A stretch of DNA of 64,000 nucleotides from assembly GCF_019748365.1 (NCBI RefSeq), contig NZ_JAIEPN010000043.1:1-64000 (forward strand), in the 5' to 3' direction. Positions within the stretch are counted from its first letter, which is position 1. Every line of letters begins with the position of its first letter. This document shows, piece by piece, positions 1 through 11,108 of the stretch. The notes below the pieces were generated by a model. It made no database searches. It saw nothing but the letters and a program-made list of their open reading frames with translations, and was not told where the DNA came from. A program made the position numbers and the translations under genes. This stretch comes from Novosphingobium sp. Lineage in GTDB: Bacteria; Pseudomonadota; Alphaproteobacteria; Sphingomonadales; Sphingomonadaceae.

Positions 1-936
1 CTCAACTACAACATCATGTATTCGAAGCGCGGCGTGCTGATGCTCGCGCACAATGTGCATGATGTGCAGAGCTTCAAGCGGCATATCCATGCCAACCGCT
101 TGAACGGCGTCGACAACGAGTGGCTGACGGCGGAAGAGTGCAAGGCCTATTGCCCGCCGCTCGATATCTCGCCGCGCACGCGCCATCCGGTGCTGGGCGG
201 CGCGCTGCAGCGGCGCGGCGGGACGGCGCGGCATGACAGCGTGGCCTGGGGCTATGCGCGCGCGGCTTCGGCGCTCGGCGTTGATATCATCCAGAACTGC
301 GCCGTCACCGGCATTCGCCGGGGTGCTGATGGCGCGATCGAAGGCGTCGAGACCGAGCGCGGCTTCATTGCCTCGCGCCGGGTGGGCGTTTCGGCGGCGG
401 GCAGCACATCGCTCGTCATGAAGATGGCGGGCCTCGATTTTCCGCTCGAGAGCTATCCGCTGCAGGCGCTGGTTTCGGAGCCGGTCAAGCCGATCTTCCC
501 GTGCGTCGTCATGTCGAACACGGTGCATGCTTACATGAGCCAGTCCGACAAGGGTGAACTGGTGATCGGCGCGGGCACGGACCAGTACACCAGCTATTCG
601 CAGCGCGGTGCGTTCCATATCGTGGAGCATACGCTCGCGGCGATCTGCGAGATCTTCCCGATATTCACGCGGATGCGGATGCTGCGGACCTGGGGCGGGA
701 TCGTCGATGTGACGCCGGACCGTTCGCCCATCCTCGGCAAGACACCGGTCAAGGGGCTCTATGTGAACTGCGGTTGGGGCACCGGCGGGTTCAAGGCGAC
801 GCCGGGTGCGGGTGATCTTCTTGCCTATACCATAGCGCATGATGAGCCGCACAAGATCAACGCGCCCTACAATCTTGACCGGTTCCGCAACGGCCGGCTG
901 ATCGACGAGGCGGCGGCTGCCGCCGTCGCGCACTGA
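1..936 (+). CDS. soxB: Sarcosine oxidase beta subunit, 5' truncated by window edge
   Basis: This is the FAD-containing beta subunit of heterotetrameric sarcosine oxidase, which demethylates sarcosine to glycine with formation of 5,10-methylene-tetrahydrofolate and H2O2. The reading frame is open to base 1 (LNYNIMYSKRG...), so the N-terminal FAD-binding segment lies outside the window. The visible 311 residues carry the D-amino-acid-oxidase-like fold, ending with the typical LRTWGGIVDVTPDRSPILG and NCGWGTGGFKATPGAG stretches near the FAD site. The gene is followed 10 nt later by soxD and then soxA and soxG, the standard order of this four-subunit enzyme. The product is cytoplasmic. Identification is firm from context plus sequence; only the start is missing. 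Confidence 0.93.
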   Translation, partial: LNYNIMYSKRGVLMLAHNVHDVQSFKRHIHANRLNGVDNEWLTAEECKAYCPPLDISPRTRHPVLGGALQRRGGTARHDSVAWGYARAASALGVDIIQNCAVTGIRRGADGAIEGVETERGFIASRRVGVSAAGSTSLVMKMAGLDFPLESYPLQALVSEPVKPIFPCVVMSNTVHAYMSQSDKGELVIGAGTDQYTSYSQRGAFHIVEHTLAAICEIFPIFTRMRMLRTWGGIVDVTPDRSPILGKTPVKGLYVNCGWGTGGFKATPGAGDLLAYTIAHDEPHKINAPYNLDRFRNGRLIDEAAAAAVAH

Positions 937-946
937 GGCACCCGAA

Positions 947-1219
947 ATGCTGCTGATTCACTGCCCCTATTGCGACGAGGCGCGGCCCGAGGTCGAGTTC
1001 GCCTATGGCGGCGAGGCGCATATTGCGCGGCCTGTCGATCCCTCGACCTATTCGGACGAGCAGTGGGAGGAATTTCTCTACATTCGCAGCAATCCGCGCG
1101 GGCGGCACCATGAACGGTGGCGGCACACGCATGGGTGCGGGCGCTTCTTCAATGCGGTGCGTGATACGGTGAGCGACGTTTTTGAAACAACCTACAAGGC
1201 CGGGGAGGCCCGCAAGTGA
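947..1219 (+). CDS. soxD: Sarcosine oxidase delta subunit
   Basis: A 90-residue protein beginning MLLIHCPYCDEARPEVEF. Small size, the N-terminal CPYC pair and a later Cys/His (THGCGRFF) are typical of the zinc-binding delta subunit of heterotetrameric sarcosine oxidase. It lies between soxB and soxA, and its TGA stop overlaps the GTG start of soxA, so translation is probably coupled. Its role is structural within the alpha-beta-gamma-delta complex; it carries no catalytic residues itself. Confidence 0.92.
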   Translation: MLLIHCPYCDEARPEVEFAYGGEAHIARPVDPSTYSDEQWEEFLYIRSNPRGRHHERWRHTHGCGRFFNAVRDTVSDVFETTYKAGEARK

Positions 1220-4080
1220 GCGGATTTCGTCTGGCGGATGGCGGGCGGATCGACCGCCGCACAAAGCGCACGTTCACCTTCGATGGCAAGGCGCGCTGGG
1301 GCTATGCCGGGGACAGCCTCGCCTCCGCGCTGCTGGCGCAAGGGCAGATGCTGTTCGGGCGTTCGTTCAAGTATCACCGCCCGCGCGGCATTCTGGGTGC
1401 AGGTGTCGAGGAACCCAACGCGCTGGTGACGGTGGACCGTGGACCGGGGCGCGTGACGCCCAATCTGCGCGCGCCTTCGGTGCCGATCTACGACGGTCTC
1501 CACGCCACCAGCCAGAACCGCTTCCCGACGCTCAAGACCGACCTGATTGCGGTCAACAACGTGTTCTCGGCGTTCTTTCCGGCGGGTTTCTACAACAAGA
1601 CCTTCATGTGGCCGCGCGCTGCGTGGGAGAAGGTCTACGAGCCGATCATCCGCCGGTTGGCGGGTCTGGGTGACAGCCCGACGACGCGCGATCCCGATCA
1701 CTACGACGCGACTTATGCGCATTGCGAGACGCTGGTGGTCGGCGCGGGGCCTGCGGGCATTGCGGCGGCGCTGGAAGCGGCGGCGAGCGGCGGCCGGGTG
1801 TTCCTGATCGACGAACAGGAAGAAATTGGCGGCGGGGCCTTGAGCGATCCGGCGCAGTGGGCCTGGCTGGCAGAAGCAAGCGCCAAGCTGGCGGCGTTGG
1901 ACAACGTGACCGTCCTCGCGCGCACGACGGCCATCGGCCACTATCATCAGAACTTCGTGGTCGCGGCGGAGCGGCTGACCGACCATCTGGCGGTGGACGA
2001 GGCAGAGGGTCCGCGCGAGAAGCTGTGGCGCATTCGCGCGGGCGAGGTTGTGCTCGCGATGGGCGCCATCGAGCGGCCATTGGTGTTCGAAGGCAATGAC
2101 GTGCCCGGCGTGATGCTGGCGAGCGCGGCCAAGACTTTCGCATTGCGCTATGGCGTTGCGGTGGGCCGCAAGCTGATTGTCATGGCGGTGCATGACAGCG
2201 GGTGGCGCGATGCGCTGGCGCTGCACAAGGCGGGCGTGAATATCGCCGCCATCGTCGATATCCGGCGCGATGTGGCGGCGGACCTGATCGAGGGCGCGCG
2301 GGATGCGCGGATCGCCTGCTATCAGGGCTATGCGGTGACGAGCGCGTCCGGCGGCCAGGCTGTCAACGGCGTGACCATCGCGCTTGCCGGGGTGGGCAAA
2401 GGGCAGAAGCTGGATTGCGATGGCGTGCTGATGGCCGGTGGCTGGACGCCGACCGTGCATCTGTGGAGCCACGCCAAGGGCACGCTGCGGTGGGATGAGG
2501 CCTGGGGCGCGTTTCTGCCGGACAAGACGCACGAGAACCTACGTTGCGTCGGCGCCTGTGGCGGCGACTGGGATTTCGGCAAGGGCCTCTCGATCGGCCT
2601 GCTGCCCGCGCCCAAGCCGCTCCACGAAAGCAAGGCTTTCGTCGATTTCCAGAACGACGTGAAAGCGCGCGATATCGGGCTGGCGGTGCAGGAAGGCTTC
2701 CGCTCGATCGAGCATATCAAGCGCTATACCACCAACGGCATGGCGACCGATCAGGGCAAGACGTCGAACCTCAACGGCTTGCAGATCGCCTCGGGCGTGC
2801 TGCACCGCCCCGTGACCGAGATTGGCCTGACGACGTTCCGCCCGCCCTATACGCCCCAGAGCTTTGGCGCGATCCTCGGGCACCACAAGGAAGCGCTGTT
2901 CCAGCCCTTGCGCAAGACAGTGATCGACGACTGGGCGGCAGATCACGGTGCGGTTTACGAGAACGTCGCGCAGTGGCGGCGTGCGCGCTACTTCCCGCAA
3001 GGAAGCGAGGACATGGACGCGGCGGTGGCGCGCGAATGCCGCGCGGTGCGCTCGGCGGTCGGCGTGTTCGATGCTTCGACGCTTGGCAAAATCGAGGTCG
3101 TCGGGCCTGATGCCGCCGAGTTTCTCAATCGCATGTACACGAACCCGTGGAAGTCGCTGGAGCCGGGGCGGTGCCGCTATGGCCTGCTGCTGGGCGAGCA
3201 CGGCTTCATCATCGACGACGGTGTTTCGGCGCGGCTCGCGCCCGACCGGTTCCACCTGACGACCACCACCGGCGGCGCCGCGCGCGTGCTGAACATGATG
3301 GAGGATTATCTCCAGACCGAGTGGTCGGACCTCGATGTGTGGCTGACCAGCACGACCGAGCAGTGGGCGGTGATCGCGGTGCAGGGGCCGAAGGCGCGCC
3401 GCGTGATCGCGCCGCTGGTGGAGGGCATCGACCTTTCACCAGAAGCGTTCCCGCATATGGCGGTGCGCGAGGGGCAGATCTGCGGCGTCGAAACGCGGCT
3501 GTTCCGCGTGAGCTTTACCGGCGAGCTGGGTTTCGAAGTGAACGTGCCGGCGCAGCATGGCCGCCTGGTCTGGGAAGCGATCTGGGCCGAAGGGCAGAAG
3601 CATGGCGCGGTCGCCTATGGCACCGAGACGATGCATGTGCTGCGCGCGGAGAAGGGCTTCATCATCGTCGGGCAGGATACCGATGGCACGGTGACGCCGG
3701 ACGATGCGGGGCTGGGCTGGGCAGTCGGCAAGAAGAAGCCCGATTTCGTCGGCAAGCGTTCGCTGGCACGGCCCGATATCGTCGCACCTGGACGCAAGCA
3801 GCTGGTGGGCCTGCTCACCGATGATCCGCAGGCGGTTCTGGAGGAAGGCGCCCAGATCGTGGCTGATCCCAACCAGCCCGTGCCGATGACGATGATCGGG
3901 CACGTTACCTCATCATACCACAGCGCCACCTTGGGCCGTTCCATCGCAATGGCGTTGGTGGCCGGTGGGCGCGACCGGATGGGGGATACGCTGCACATTC
4001 CGATGCCGAATGGCACGATCAGCGCCAAGGTCGTGGCCCCGATGTTCTATGATGCTGAAGGGAGCCGCCTGAATGGTTGA
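1216..4080 (+). CDS. soxA: Sarcosine oxidase alpha subunit
   Basis: A 954-residue subunit, close to the usual length of about 970. The N-terminus holds a ferredoxin-like region (YAGDSLASALLAQGQ, FKYHRPRGILGAGVEEPNA). A Rossmann dinucleotide-binding motif GAGPAGIAAALEAA begins near residue 176 (NAD+ site), and from about residue 590 there is a GcvT-like folate-binding domain with C-terminal barrel (GELGFEVNVPA, GLGWAVGKKKPDFVGK). The folate domain traps the formaldehyde equivalent released from sarcosine as methylene-THF. The start is GTG at 1216, overlapping the soxD stop; the first residues SGFRLADGGRIDR match the family start. The 3' end overlaps soxG by 8 nt. Confidence 0.94.
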   Translation: MSGFRLADGGRIDRRTKRTFTFDGKARWGYAGDSLASALLAQGQMLFGRSFKYHRPRGILGAGVEEPNALVTVDRGPGRVTPNLRAPSVPIYDGLHATSQNRFPTLKTDLIAVNNVFSAFFPAGFYNKTFMWPRAAWEKVYEPIIRRLAGLGDSPTTRDPDHYDATYAHCETLVVGAGPAGIAAALEAAASGGRVFLIDEQEEIGGGALSDPAQWAWLAEASAKLAALDNVTVLARTTAIGHYHQNFVVAAERLTDHLAVDEAEGPREKLWRIRAGEVVLAMGAIERPLVFEGNDVPGVMLASAAKTFALRYGVAVGRKLIVMAVHDSGWRDALALHKAGVNIAAIVDIRRDVAADLIEGARDARIACYQGYAVTSASGGQAVNGVTIALAGVGKGQKLDCDGVLMAGGWTPTVHLWSHAKGTLRWDEAWGAFLPDKTHENLRCVGACGGDWDFGKGLSIGLLPAPKPLHESKAFVDFQNDVKARDIGLAVQEGFRSIEHIKRYTTNGMATDQGKTSNLNGLQIASGVLHRPVTEIGLTTFRPPYTPQSFGAILGHHKEALFQPLRKTVIDDWAADHGAVYENVAQWRRARYFPQGSEDMDAAVARECRAVRSAVGVFDASTLGKIEVVGPDAAEFLNRMYTNPWKSLEPGRCRYGLLLGEHGFIIDDGVSARLAPDRFHLTTTTGGAARVLNMMEDYLQTEWSDLDVWLTSTTEQWAVIAVQGPKARRVIAPLVEGIDLSPEAFPHMAVREGQICGVETRLFRVSFTGELGFEVNVPAQHGRLVWEAIWAEGQKHGAVAYGTETMHVLRAEKGFIIVGQDTDGTVTPDDAGLGWAVGKKKPDFVGKRSLARPDIVAPGRKQLVGLLTDDPQAVLEEGAQIVADPNQPVPMTMIGHVTSSYHSATLGRSIAMALVAGGRDRMGDTLHIPMPNGTISAKVVAPMFYDAEGSRLNG

Positions 4081-4600
4081 GATCGCAGAAATCGCGGTTT
4101 CGGCGGCGGAGCTGAAGCTCGGCACCGAGCCGGTGCAGGGCGCGGGCGTTCGCCTGTCGCTGGCCGAGGGCAAGGTGCGCTATTCGATGCGCGCGCGTGA
4201 TCCGAAGGTGCTCGAAGGCGTCCTTGGCCGCGAAGTGCCCAAGCGGATCGGCGGTACGGACGCGGGGATTGCCTGCCTTGGGCCGGATGAATGGTATGTT
4301 GTGCTGCCCGACAACTTCGACCTGCCGCGCGGCGAAGGGCTGCCCGTCAGCGTGGTCGATGTGTCTTCCCGCGCGCTCGGCTTGGTCCTCGAAGGCCCGG
4401 GCGCGCTGGCGGTGCTCTGCAGCGGCTGCCCGCTTGACCTCGCGAAGATGGGCGTTGGCCGCGCGACGCGGACGGTGTTCGAGACTGTGGAAGTCGTGAT
4501 CTGGCGCGAGGCCGAGGACCGCTGGCATGTCGAGGTCTGGCGCAGCTTTGCGACCTGGCTGTGGAACGCGTTCCTTGCCGCGATGCCGGACGCGAAATGA
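4073..4600 (+). CDS. soxG: Sarcosine oxidase gamma subunit
   Basis: A 175-residue protein containing GTDAGIACLGPDEWYVVLP and VVDVSSRALGLVLEGPGALAVLCSGCPLDL, which are characteristic of the gamma subunit of heterotetrameric sarcosine oxidase, a relative of the N-terminal GcvT fold. The ATG sits inside the last codons of soxA (8-nt overlap), indicating coupled translation. The next gene starts within the stop codon, so the operon continues beyond the oxidase genes. Confidence 0.92.
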   Translation: MVEIAEIAVSAAELKLGTEPVQGAGVRLSLAEGKVRYSMRARDPKVLEGVLGREVPKRIGGTDAGIACLGPDEWYVVLPDNFDLPRGEGLPVSVVDVSSRALGLVLEGPGALAVLCSGCPLDLAKMGVGRATRTVFETVEVVIWREAEDRWHVEVWRSFATWLWNAFLAAMPDAK

Positions 4601-5106
4601 GCGAGGCAGCGCTCAAGGATGCCCTCGCGGCACTGGGGATCGGGTGGTCGATCCTCGAGCATGAGGCGGTCTATACCGTAGAGGAAAGCCTCGCGATCCA
4701 CGATGCGCTGCCGGGCGCGCATACCAAGAACCTGTTCCTGAAGGATAGCGGCGGCCAGTTCTGGCTGGTAACCGTCGAGCAATCGCGCCGCGTTGACCTG
4801 AAAGCGCTGGCGGGCGCGATCGCCGCCAAGAAGCTCAGCTTCGGCAAGGCCGAGGATATGGAGCGGCTGCTGGGGGTGACGCCGGGTTCGGTGACACCGC
4901 TCGCGGCCATGAACGACACCGGCGGCGCGGTGCGCGTGGTGCTCGATCCGGAGCTTGCGGCGGCCGATGCGGTGCACGTCCACCCCTTGCGCAATACGGC
5001 GACGGTTGGTCTGCCAGGCGCCGATCTGGTCCGCGCGCTGGCGGCGTGGGGGCATGACCCGCTGATCGTCGCCATCCCCGAGCGCATAGCCGCCGATCCG
5101 GCATGA
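4597..5106 (+). CDS. YbaK/ProX-type aminoacyl-tRNA editing (Ala-tRNA(Pro) deacylase-like) protein
   Basis: A 169-residue single-domain YbaK/aminoacyl-tRNA deacylase family protein. The motif TKNLFLKD, with the conserved Lys at the editing site, and [16 protein letters not shown] resemble the free-standing ProXp-ala (PrdX) editors that hydrolyse mischarged Ala-tRNA(Pro). The start is set at [10 protein letters not shown], whose ATG overlaps the soxG stop (ATGA); a longer frame reaches upstream into soxG but lacks support. Its position between sarcosine oxidase and serine dehydratase is unusual for a tRNA quality-control gene. Fold assignment is strong; the exact tRNA substrate is inferred. Confidence 0.85.
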   Translation: MSEAALKDALAALGIGWSILEHEAVYTVEESLAIHDALPGAHTKNLFLKDSGGQFWLVTVEQSRRVDLKALAGAIAAKKLSFGKAEDMERLLGVTPGSVTPLAAMNDTGGAVRVVLDPELAAADAVHVHPLRNTATVGLPGADLVRALAAWGHDPLIVAIPERIAADPA

Positions 5107-6479
5107 CCGTCTCGACCTTCGAGCTGTTCAAGATCGGCATCGGGCCTTCAAGCTCGCATACCGTGGGGCCGATGGTTGCGGCGCGGCGGTTTTGCCTGCT
5201 GCTGGAAGAACGCGGACTGCTGGCTGACACGGTGCGGGTCGAGGTCGATCTCTATGGCTCGCTGGCGCTGACGGGGAAAGGGCATGCCTCGGATACCGCG
5301 GTGCTGCTGGGGTTGATGGGCGAGACGCCGTCCGGGATCGATATCGACGCGGCGCCGGCGAAGATTGCGGCAGTGCACGAGACGGGGCAGATCGATTTGC
5401 TCGGCCGGCACCGCGTGCGCTTCGCCCCGGCAGACGATCTCCATTTCCACCAGCGCGAGCGCCAGCCGTTCCACAGCAACGCGATGGCGCTGTCCGCCTT
5501 CGGCGCGGATGAGGGCGTGCTGCTGCGGCGGTTCTACTATTCGGTCGGCGGCGGCTTCGTGCTGGATGAGGACGAGGCGGGCCGCAATGCGCCGGCGGGT
5601 GATGCCGCGCCGGTGCCCTATCCTTTCACCACCGGCGATGAGCTGATCGCCATGGCGGGCGCGGCGGGCCTCACGATTGCCGAACTGATGCTGGCGAACG
5701 AGACGGCGCTGCGGCCTTTGGCGGACGTGGAGCAGGGCCTCGATCTGATCGCCGATACCATGGCGGCCTGCATCGACCGGGGAACCTCGCAAGGCGGCGT
5801 GCTGCCGGGAGGCCTGCGCGTCAAGCGCCGGGCGCAGGGCATCGCGGCGGAACTCGTCGCGCGCCAGCAGGCGGCGCTGAGCGATCCGCTGGTGGTGCTC
5901 GACTGGATCAACTTGTGGGCCATGGCGGTCAACGAGGAGAACGCGGCGGGCGGCCGCGTGGTGACGGCGCCGACCAATGGCGCGGCAGGGATCATCCCGG
6001 CGGTGCTGCGCTACTACGAGCGCTGCTATCGCGGGGACACGGCGGGGCGGCGTGTGTTCCTGCTGACGGCGGCGGCGATTGGCGCGCTCTACAAGCGCAA
6101 TGCCTCGATCTCGGGCGCGGAAGTCGGCTGTCAGGGCGAAGTGGGCGTGGCCTGCTCGATGGCGGCGGCGGGGCTGACGGCGGTGCTGGGCGGCAGCAAC
6201 GCGCAGATCGAGAACGCGGCGGAAATCGGGATGGAGCACAACTTGGGGCTCACCTGCGATCCGGTGGGCGGGCTTGTCCAGATCCCCTGCATCGAGCGCA
6301 ACGCGATGGGCGCGGTCAAGGCCATCGACGCCTCACGCCTCGCGCTGCTGGGCGATGGCGAGCATATGGTCAGCCTCGACAAGGTGATCGAGACGATGCG
6401 CCAGACCGGGTTCGACATGCGCGACAAGTACAAGGAAACCTCGCAGGGCGGGCTCGCGGTGAACGTGGTGGAGTGCTGA
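5103..6479 (+). CDS. sdaA: L-serine ammonia-lyase (single-chain, iron-sulfur type)
   Basis: A 458-residue enzyme converting L-serine to pyruvate and ammonia. The N-terminal signature [15 protein letters not shown] and C-terminal [18 protein letters not shown] plus [12 protein letters not shown] provide the cysteines expected to ligate the [4Fe-4S] cluster; the two cysteines in the last motif are 11 residues apart, as in E. coli SdaA. The start ATG overlaps the stop of the editing gene (ATGA). As the last gene of the sox operon it would drain serine made from sarcosine-derived glycine plus methylene-THF (through GlyA, not in view) into pyruvate. Confidence 0.94.
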   Translation: MTVSTFELFKIGIGPSSSHTVGPMVAARRFCLLLEERGLLADTVRVEVDLYGSLALTGKGHASDTAVLLGLMGETPSGIDIDAAPAKIAAVHETGQIDLLGRHRVRFAPADDLHFHQRERQPFHSNAMALSAFGADEGVLLRRFYYSVGGGFVLDEDEAGRNAPAGDAAPVPYPFTTGDELIAMAGAAGLTIAELMLANETALRPLADVEQGLDLIADTMAACIDRGTSQGGVLPGGLRVKRRAQGIAAELVARQQAALSDPLVVLDWINLWAMAVNEENAAGGRVVTAPTNGAAGIIPAVLRYYERCYRGDTAGRRVFLLTAAAIGALYKRNASISGAEVGCQGEVGVACSMAAAGLTAVLGGSNAQIENAAEIGMEHNLGLTCDPVGGLVQIPCIERNAMGAVKAIDASRLALLGDGEHMVSLDKVIETMRQTGFDMRDKYKETSQGGLAVNVVEC

Positions 6480-6508
6480 GGGGGCTGCAATATCCCGCGG
6501 TTCTCTTC

Positions 6509-6597
6509 CGTCACCCCGGGCTTGACCCGGGGTCCCGCTCGCCTCTCACCCTGGTCTCCGAAAGGAAGCGGGACCCCGGATCAAGTCCGGGGTGACG
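6509..6597. repeat. Dispersed palindromic element (GTCACCCCGG type) downstream of sdaA
   Basis: Two arms, CGTCACCCCGGGCTTGACC... at the left and ...GGATCAAGTCCGGGGTGACG at the right, are near-perfect inverted complements separated by about 30 nt (GCCTCTCACCCTGGTCTCCGA region). This arm sequence is a very common intergenic repeat in alphaproteobacterial genomes (recalled, not searched). It lies 30 nt after the sdaA stop and could form a long hairpin ending the sox-sda transcript. Confidence 0.8.
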
Positions 6598-6678
6598 AAG
6601 AAGGGCCTAAGGCGGTCGACAGCACTATGCCCACTTGATACGATCTAGGACAGGCGTTCAGGATCGGGGGGTATCGAC

Positions 6679-8445
6679 ATGGGAGTTTCGCGGCGTATCG
6701 GGCTTTTGGGTGGACTGATTGCGGCAACATTGGCGCAGCCTGCTTCGGCCAAGGAAGCTGTCGACCTCATCCTCCACAAGGGCCAGGTCATCACCGTTGA
6801 CCGCGCATTCACGCTGAAGACGGCGGTGGCGGTGAAGGGCGAGCGGATCGTCGCGGTGGGCGGCGAGGAGCTGCTGGATGCCTATTCGGCGCCCAAGGTG
6901 ATCGACCTTGCGGGCAAGACGCTGATGCCGGGCTTTATCGACACGCATCTGCATCCAAAGCCCGTCTCGCCCAATGACATCGCGGTGCAGGATGCCAAAA
7001 GCATCACCGAAGTGCAGGCCATGCTGCGCGCCAAGGCGAAGGAACTCGGGCCGGGCAAGTGGATCACCGGCTATGGCTGGCAGGAATCGAACTTTGCCGA
7101 AAAGCGCAATCTGAGCCGCGCCGATCTCGATGCCGCCGCGCCGAACAATCCGGTGGCCCTGCTGCGCGCCGGATCACACTCGGCGGCCTACAATACGGCG
7201 GCGTTCAGGATCGCCAAGATCGACAAGTCGACGCCGGAGCCCGCCACTGGCCTCATCGAGCGCGACGCCAATGGCGAGCCCAGCGGGATCATCCGCGAGC
7301 GCATGGACGTCGTCTCGAAGTTCATTCCCGATCCGGGCTGGGAAGCCATGCGCGGGCCGACGATCACCTGGCTCAAGCAGATGCTCGCGCTCGGCATCAC
7401 CAGCTTCCACGATGCCAGCGGGACGATCGACGACGAGCCGGTGGGCAAGGGCGGTACTGCAAGCAAGGACCTCGACCCGCTGTGGGGCGCTTCCAACATG
7501 ACCTGGAAGCGCGCGCGCGAAGTCTACGCCAAGATGGGCGCCGAGCTGCCGCGCATCACGATGTACATCATCCATCCGGGTGCCGAGCGGCTGAAGGCGT
7601 TTCCCTATCACACCGGCTACGGCGACAATCACCTGCGGCTCGGCGCGATTGGCGAGAACGCGGTGGATGGCGGCTTTACCGGGCCGACCGCGTGGCTGCT
7701 TGCGGACTACAAGGGCCAGCCAGGCTTCCGCGGCAAGGGGCGCTTCACCGATGCGGAACTGCAGGAGCTGGTCGACAGTGCGGCCAGGCTGGGCTGGCAG
7801 ATGGGCATCCACGCGATTGGCGATGCGGCCATCGTGCAGGCGGTGAAGGCCTATCACAACGCGCTGACGACGATCCCCGATCCCGCGCATGCCGCCAATG
7901 ACCGGCGCTGGTTCCTCGATCACTTCACCATCATGCCGCCCGACGAGACCATGGCGACGATGGCGCAGGATCATGTGATGATCTCGCAGCAGCCCAACTT
8001 CCTTTACAATCTCGATGACCGCTATGCCGCGCTGCTCGACGACTGGCGGCTTGCGCACAACAATGCGGTGGTAACGCCGGTAAGGAAGTTCGGGCTGTTC
8101 ATGGCCTTTGCCAGCGACAACCTTCCGATCGGGCCCTTGGTGGGGCTCTATGCCGCGACGACGCGCAAAGGACCGAGCGGCGTGCCGCGCGGTCCGGAGG
8201 AAGCGGTTTCCCTGCAGGAGGCGATCCGGATGTATACCGCCAACGGCGCCTACCTTTCGTGGGAAGAGAACGAGAAGGGCACCATCGAGCCGGGCAAGCT
8301 GGCCGACATGATCGTGCTGCCGTTCGATCCGCTGACGGCGCCGGAAGCAAGCTTCCTCACCGGCAAGGTGGACATGACGTTCCTCGGCGGGAAGCTGGTT
8401 TATCAGCGTCCGGTGAGTGGCAAAAAGGTCGCACTCGCCAAGTAA
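6679..8445 (+). CDS. Secreted amidohydrolase (amidohydrolase 3 / YtcJ-like)
   Basis: A 588-residue metal-dependent hydrolase with an N-terminal signal peptide (GLLGGLIAATLAQPASA). The order of motifs is that of the amidohydrolase 3 family: AVKGERIVAVG, GKTLMPGFIDTHLHP with the metal-binding HxH at residues 90-92, the later IHAIGDAAIVQAV, FLDHFTIMPPDE, and the C-terminal GTIEPGKLADMIVLPFDPL. Family members hydrolyse C-N bonds of varied amides or cyclic substrates; the substrate here cannot be told. It stands alone, after the palindromic repeat, with its own upstream region (GGGGGTATCGAC before the ATG gives a weak ribosome site). Confidence 0.86.
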   Translation: MGVSRRIGLLGGLIAATLAQPASAKEAVDLILHKGQVITVDRAFTLKTAVAVKGERIVAVGGEELLDAYSAPKVIDLAGKTLMPGFIDTHLHPKPVSPNDIAVQDAKSITEVQAMLRAKAKELGPGKWITGYGWQESNFAEKRNLSRADLDAAAPNNPVALLRAGSHSAAYNTAAFRIAKIDKSTPEPATGLIERDANGEPSGIIRERMDVVSKFIPDPGWEAMRGPTITWLKQMLALGITSFHDASGTIDDEPVGKGGTASKDLDPLWGASNMTWKRAREVYAKMGAELPRITMYIIHPGAERLKAFPYHTGYGDNHLRLGAIGENAVDGGFTGPTAWLLADYKGQPGFRGKGRFTDAELQELVDSAARLGWQMGIHAIGDAAIVQAVKAYHNALTTIPDPAHAANDRRWFLDHFTIMPPDETMATMAQDHVMISQQPNFLYNLDDRYAALLDDWRLAHNNAVVTPVRKFGLFMAFASDNLPIGPLVGLYAATTRKGPSGVPRGPEEAVSLQEAIRMYTANGAYLSWEENEKGTIEPGKLADMIVLPFDPLTAPEASFLTGKVDMTFLGGKLVYQRPVSGKKVALAK

Positions 8446-8578
8446 TGGCCTGTGGATAAGTCGGGGGATACCGCCAATATTGCAGTCCTGCGGCAGATTC
8501 CGGGAACTGCCACGCAGATGCCTCTGAACATCGTCACCGGGGCGCCGAAACCCAAGGGCTTCGGAAAGCATTACGACG

Positions 8579-9409
8579 ATGATCGGCAAGCTTCTACGTG
8601 GCGGTTTTCTGGCCGTGCTCAACCTCGCTTCGGGCATTTCCCTCTCGGCTTCACCCGGATCGTTCAGCCCCGCGACTTATGACGGAGAACTGGAGCACGG
8701 CAGATATGTCGGGGCGCTGCAGCTGCAGGGCGAGGTGTTCCATGTGCAGGGACTGGCGCTCGATCCCAAGCATGTCTGGGTGACCTCGGTCGATAACGCC
8801 GGACAGCGGGCGTTCCTGCACCTGTTCGACCGGGCGAGCGGGCGCTTCCTGCGGCGGCTCGAACTGACCGACGGCGCGCGGTATCACCCCGGCGGGCTTT
8901 CGCTGTCGGGCGGGTCGCTGTGGGTGCCGGTGGCGGAACTGCGGCCGGACAGCTCGGCAGTGCTGGTGGAGATCGATGCCGAGACGCTGACGGTGCGTCG
9001 GAGGATCGCGGTGGCGGATCATATCGGCTGCGTCGCGGCGGACGGCACGAAGCTTGTTGCGGGTAACTGGGACAGCCGGCAGCTCTATACCTTCGATCTG
9101 GCACGCGGGACGAGGCCGGTTAAGGTCGTCGACAATCCATCAGGTACGCACTTCCAGGACATGAAGTTCGTGGACGGCAAGCTGGTGGCGGGCGGCAATA
9201 CCAGCTGGCTGGGGGGCACGCTCGACTGGATCGATCCTGCGACCATGCGGGTGACGCGTTCGCTCAAGGCGGGTTCGATCGGTCCGGTGCGTCCGTTCGG
9301 GCGCGGCGGGCCGGTGACGGGTGAGGGCATGGCCATCGAGGGCCGCGAGGTCTACGTGCTGCCGGAGGATGGGCCAAGCCGGGTGTTCCATTTCCGTCTC
9401 GACGCCTGA
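8579..9409 (+). CDS. Secreted beta-propeller-like protein, DUF6454-like
   Basis: A 276-residue protein with an N-terminal hydrophobic leader ([20 protein letters not shown]) followed by repeating short blade-like segments ([73 protein letters not shown]). These repeats suggest a small beta-propeller of the SMP-30/NHL type. I believe related proteins are annotated DUF6454, with no known activity. It sits between the amidohydrolase and glpK, 133 nt after the former, so co-expression is uncertain. The 133-nt gap holds no clear signal. Confidence 0.65.
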   Translation: MIGKLLRGGFLAVLNLASGISLSASPGSFSPATYDGELEHGRYVGALQLQGEVFHVQGLALDPKHVWVTSVDNAGQRAFLHLFDRASGRFLRRLELTDGARYHPGGLSLSGGSLWVPVAELRPDSSAVLVEIDAETLTVRRRIAVADHIGCVAADGTKLVAGNWDSRQLYTFDLARGTRPVKVVDNPSGTHFQDMKFVDGKLVAGGNTSWLGGTLDWIDPATMRVTRSLKAGSIGPVRPFGRGGPVTGEGMAIEGREVYVLPEDGPSRVFHFRLDA

Positions 9410-9522
9410 GGGTCCACGGCGGCTATCGCAATTTTCTATGGGTTTTCCGCAAAGGGTGCTTCCGGAGGCCATGCCGGTTGGATAGGCAGGGGCAAACGGC
9501 GCAAGGCCACGAGAGGAGACCC

Positions 9523-11007
<1,485 letters not shown>

Positions 11008-11019
11008 CCCCTAACTTCT

Positions 11020-11100
11020 CGTCATTCCCGCGAAGGCGGGAATCCAGAGCGACATACGCTGTGCTTGCCGCTCTGGGCCCCCGCCTTCGCGGGGGTGACG
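11020..11100. repeat. Dispersed palindromic element (GCGAAGGCGGGAAT type) between glpK and mocA
   Basis: The left arm reads CGTCATTCCCGCGAAGGCGGG and the right arm CCCCGCCTTCGCGGGGGTGACG, separated by about 35 nt that themselves contain CCAGAGCG / CGCTCTGG. The whole can fold as one long hairpin. This arm sequence is a widespread proteobacterial intergenic repeat (recalled). It fills the gap between two convergent genes and probably serves as a bidirectional terminator. Confidence 0.8.
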
Positions 11101-11108
11101 AAGGGGAG

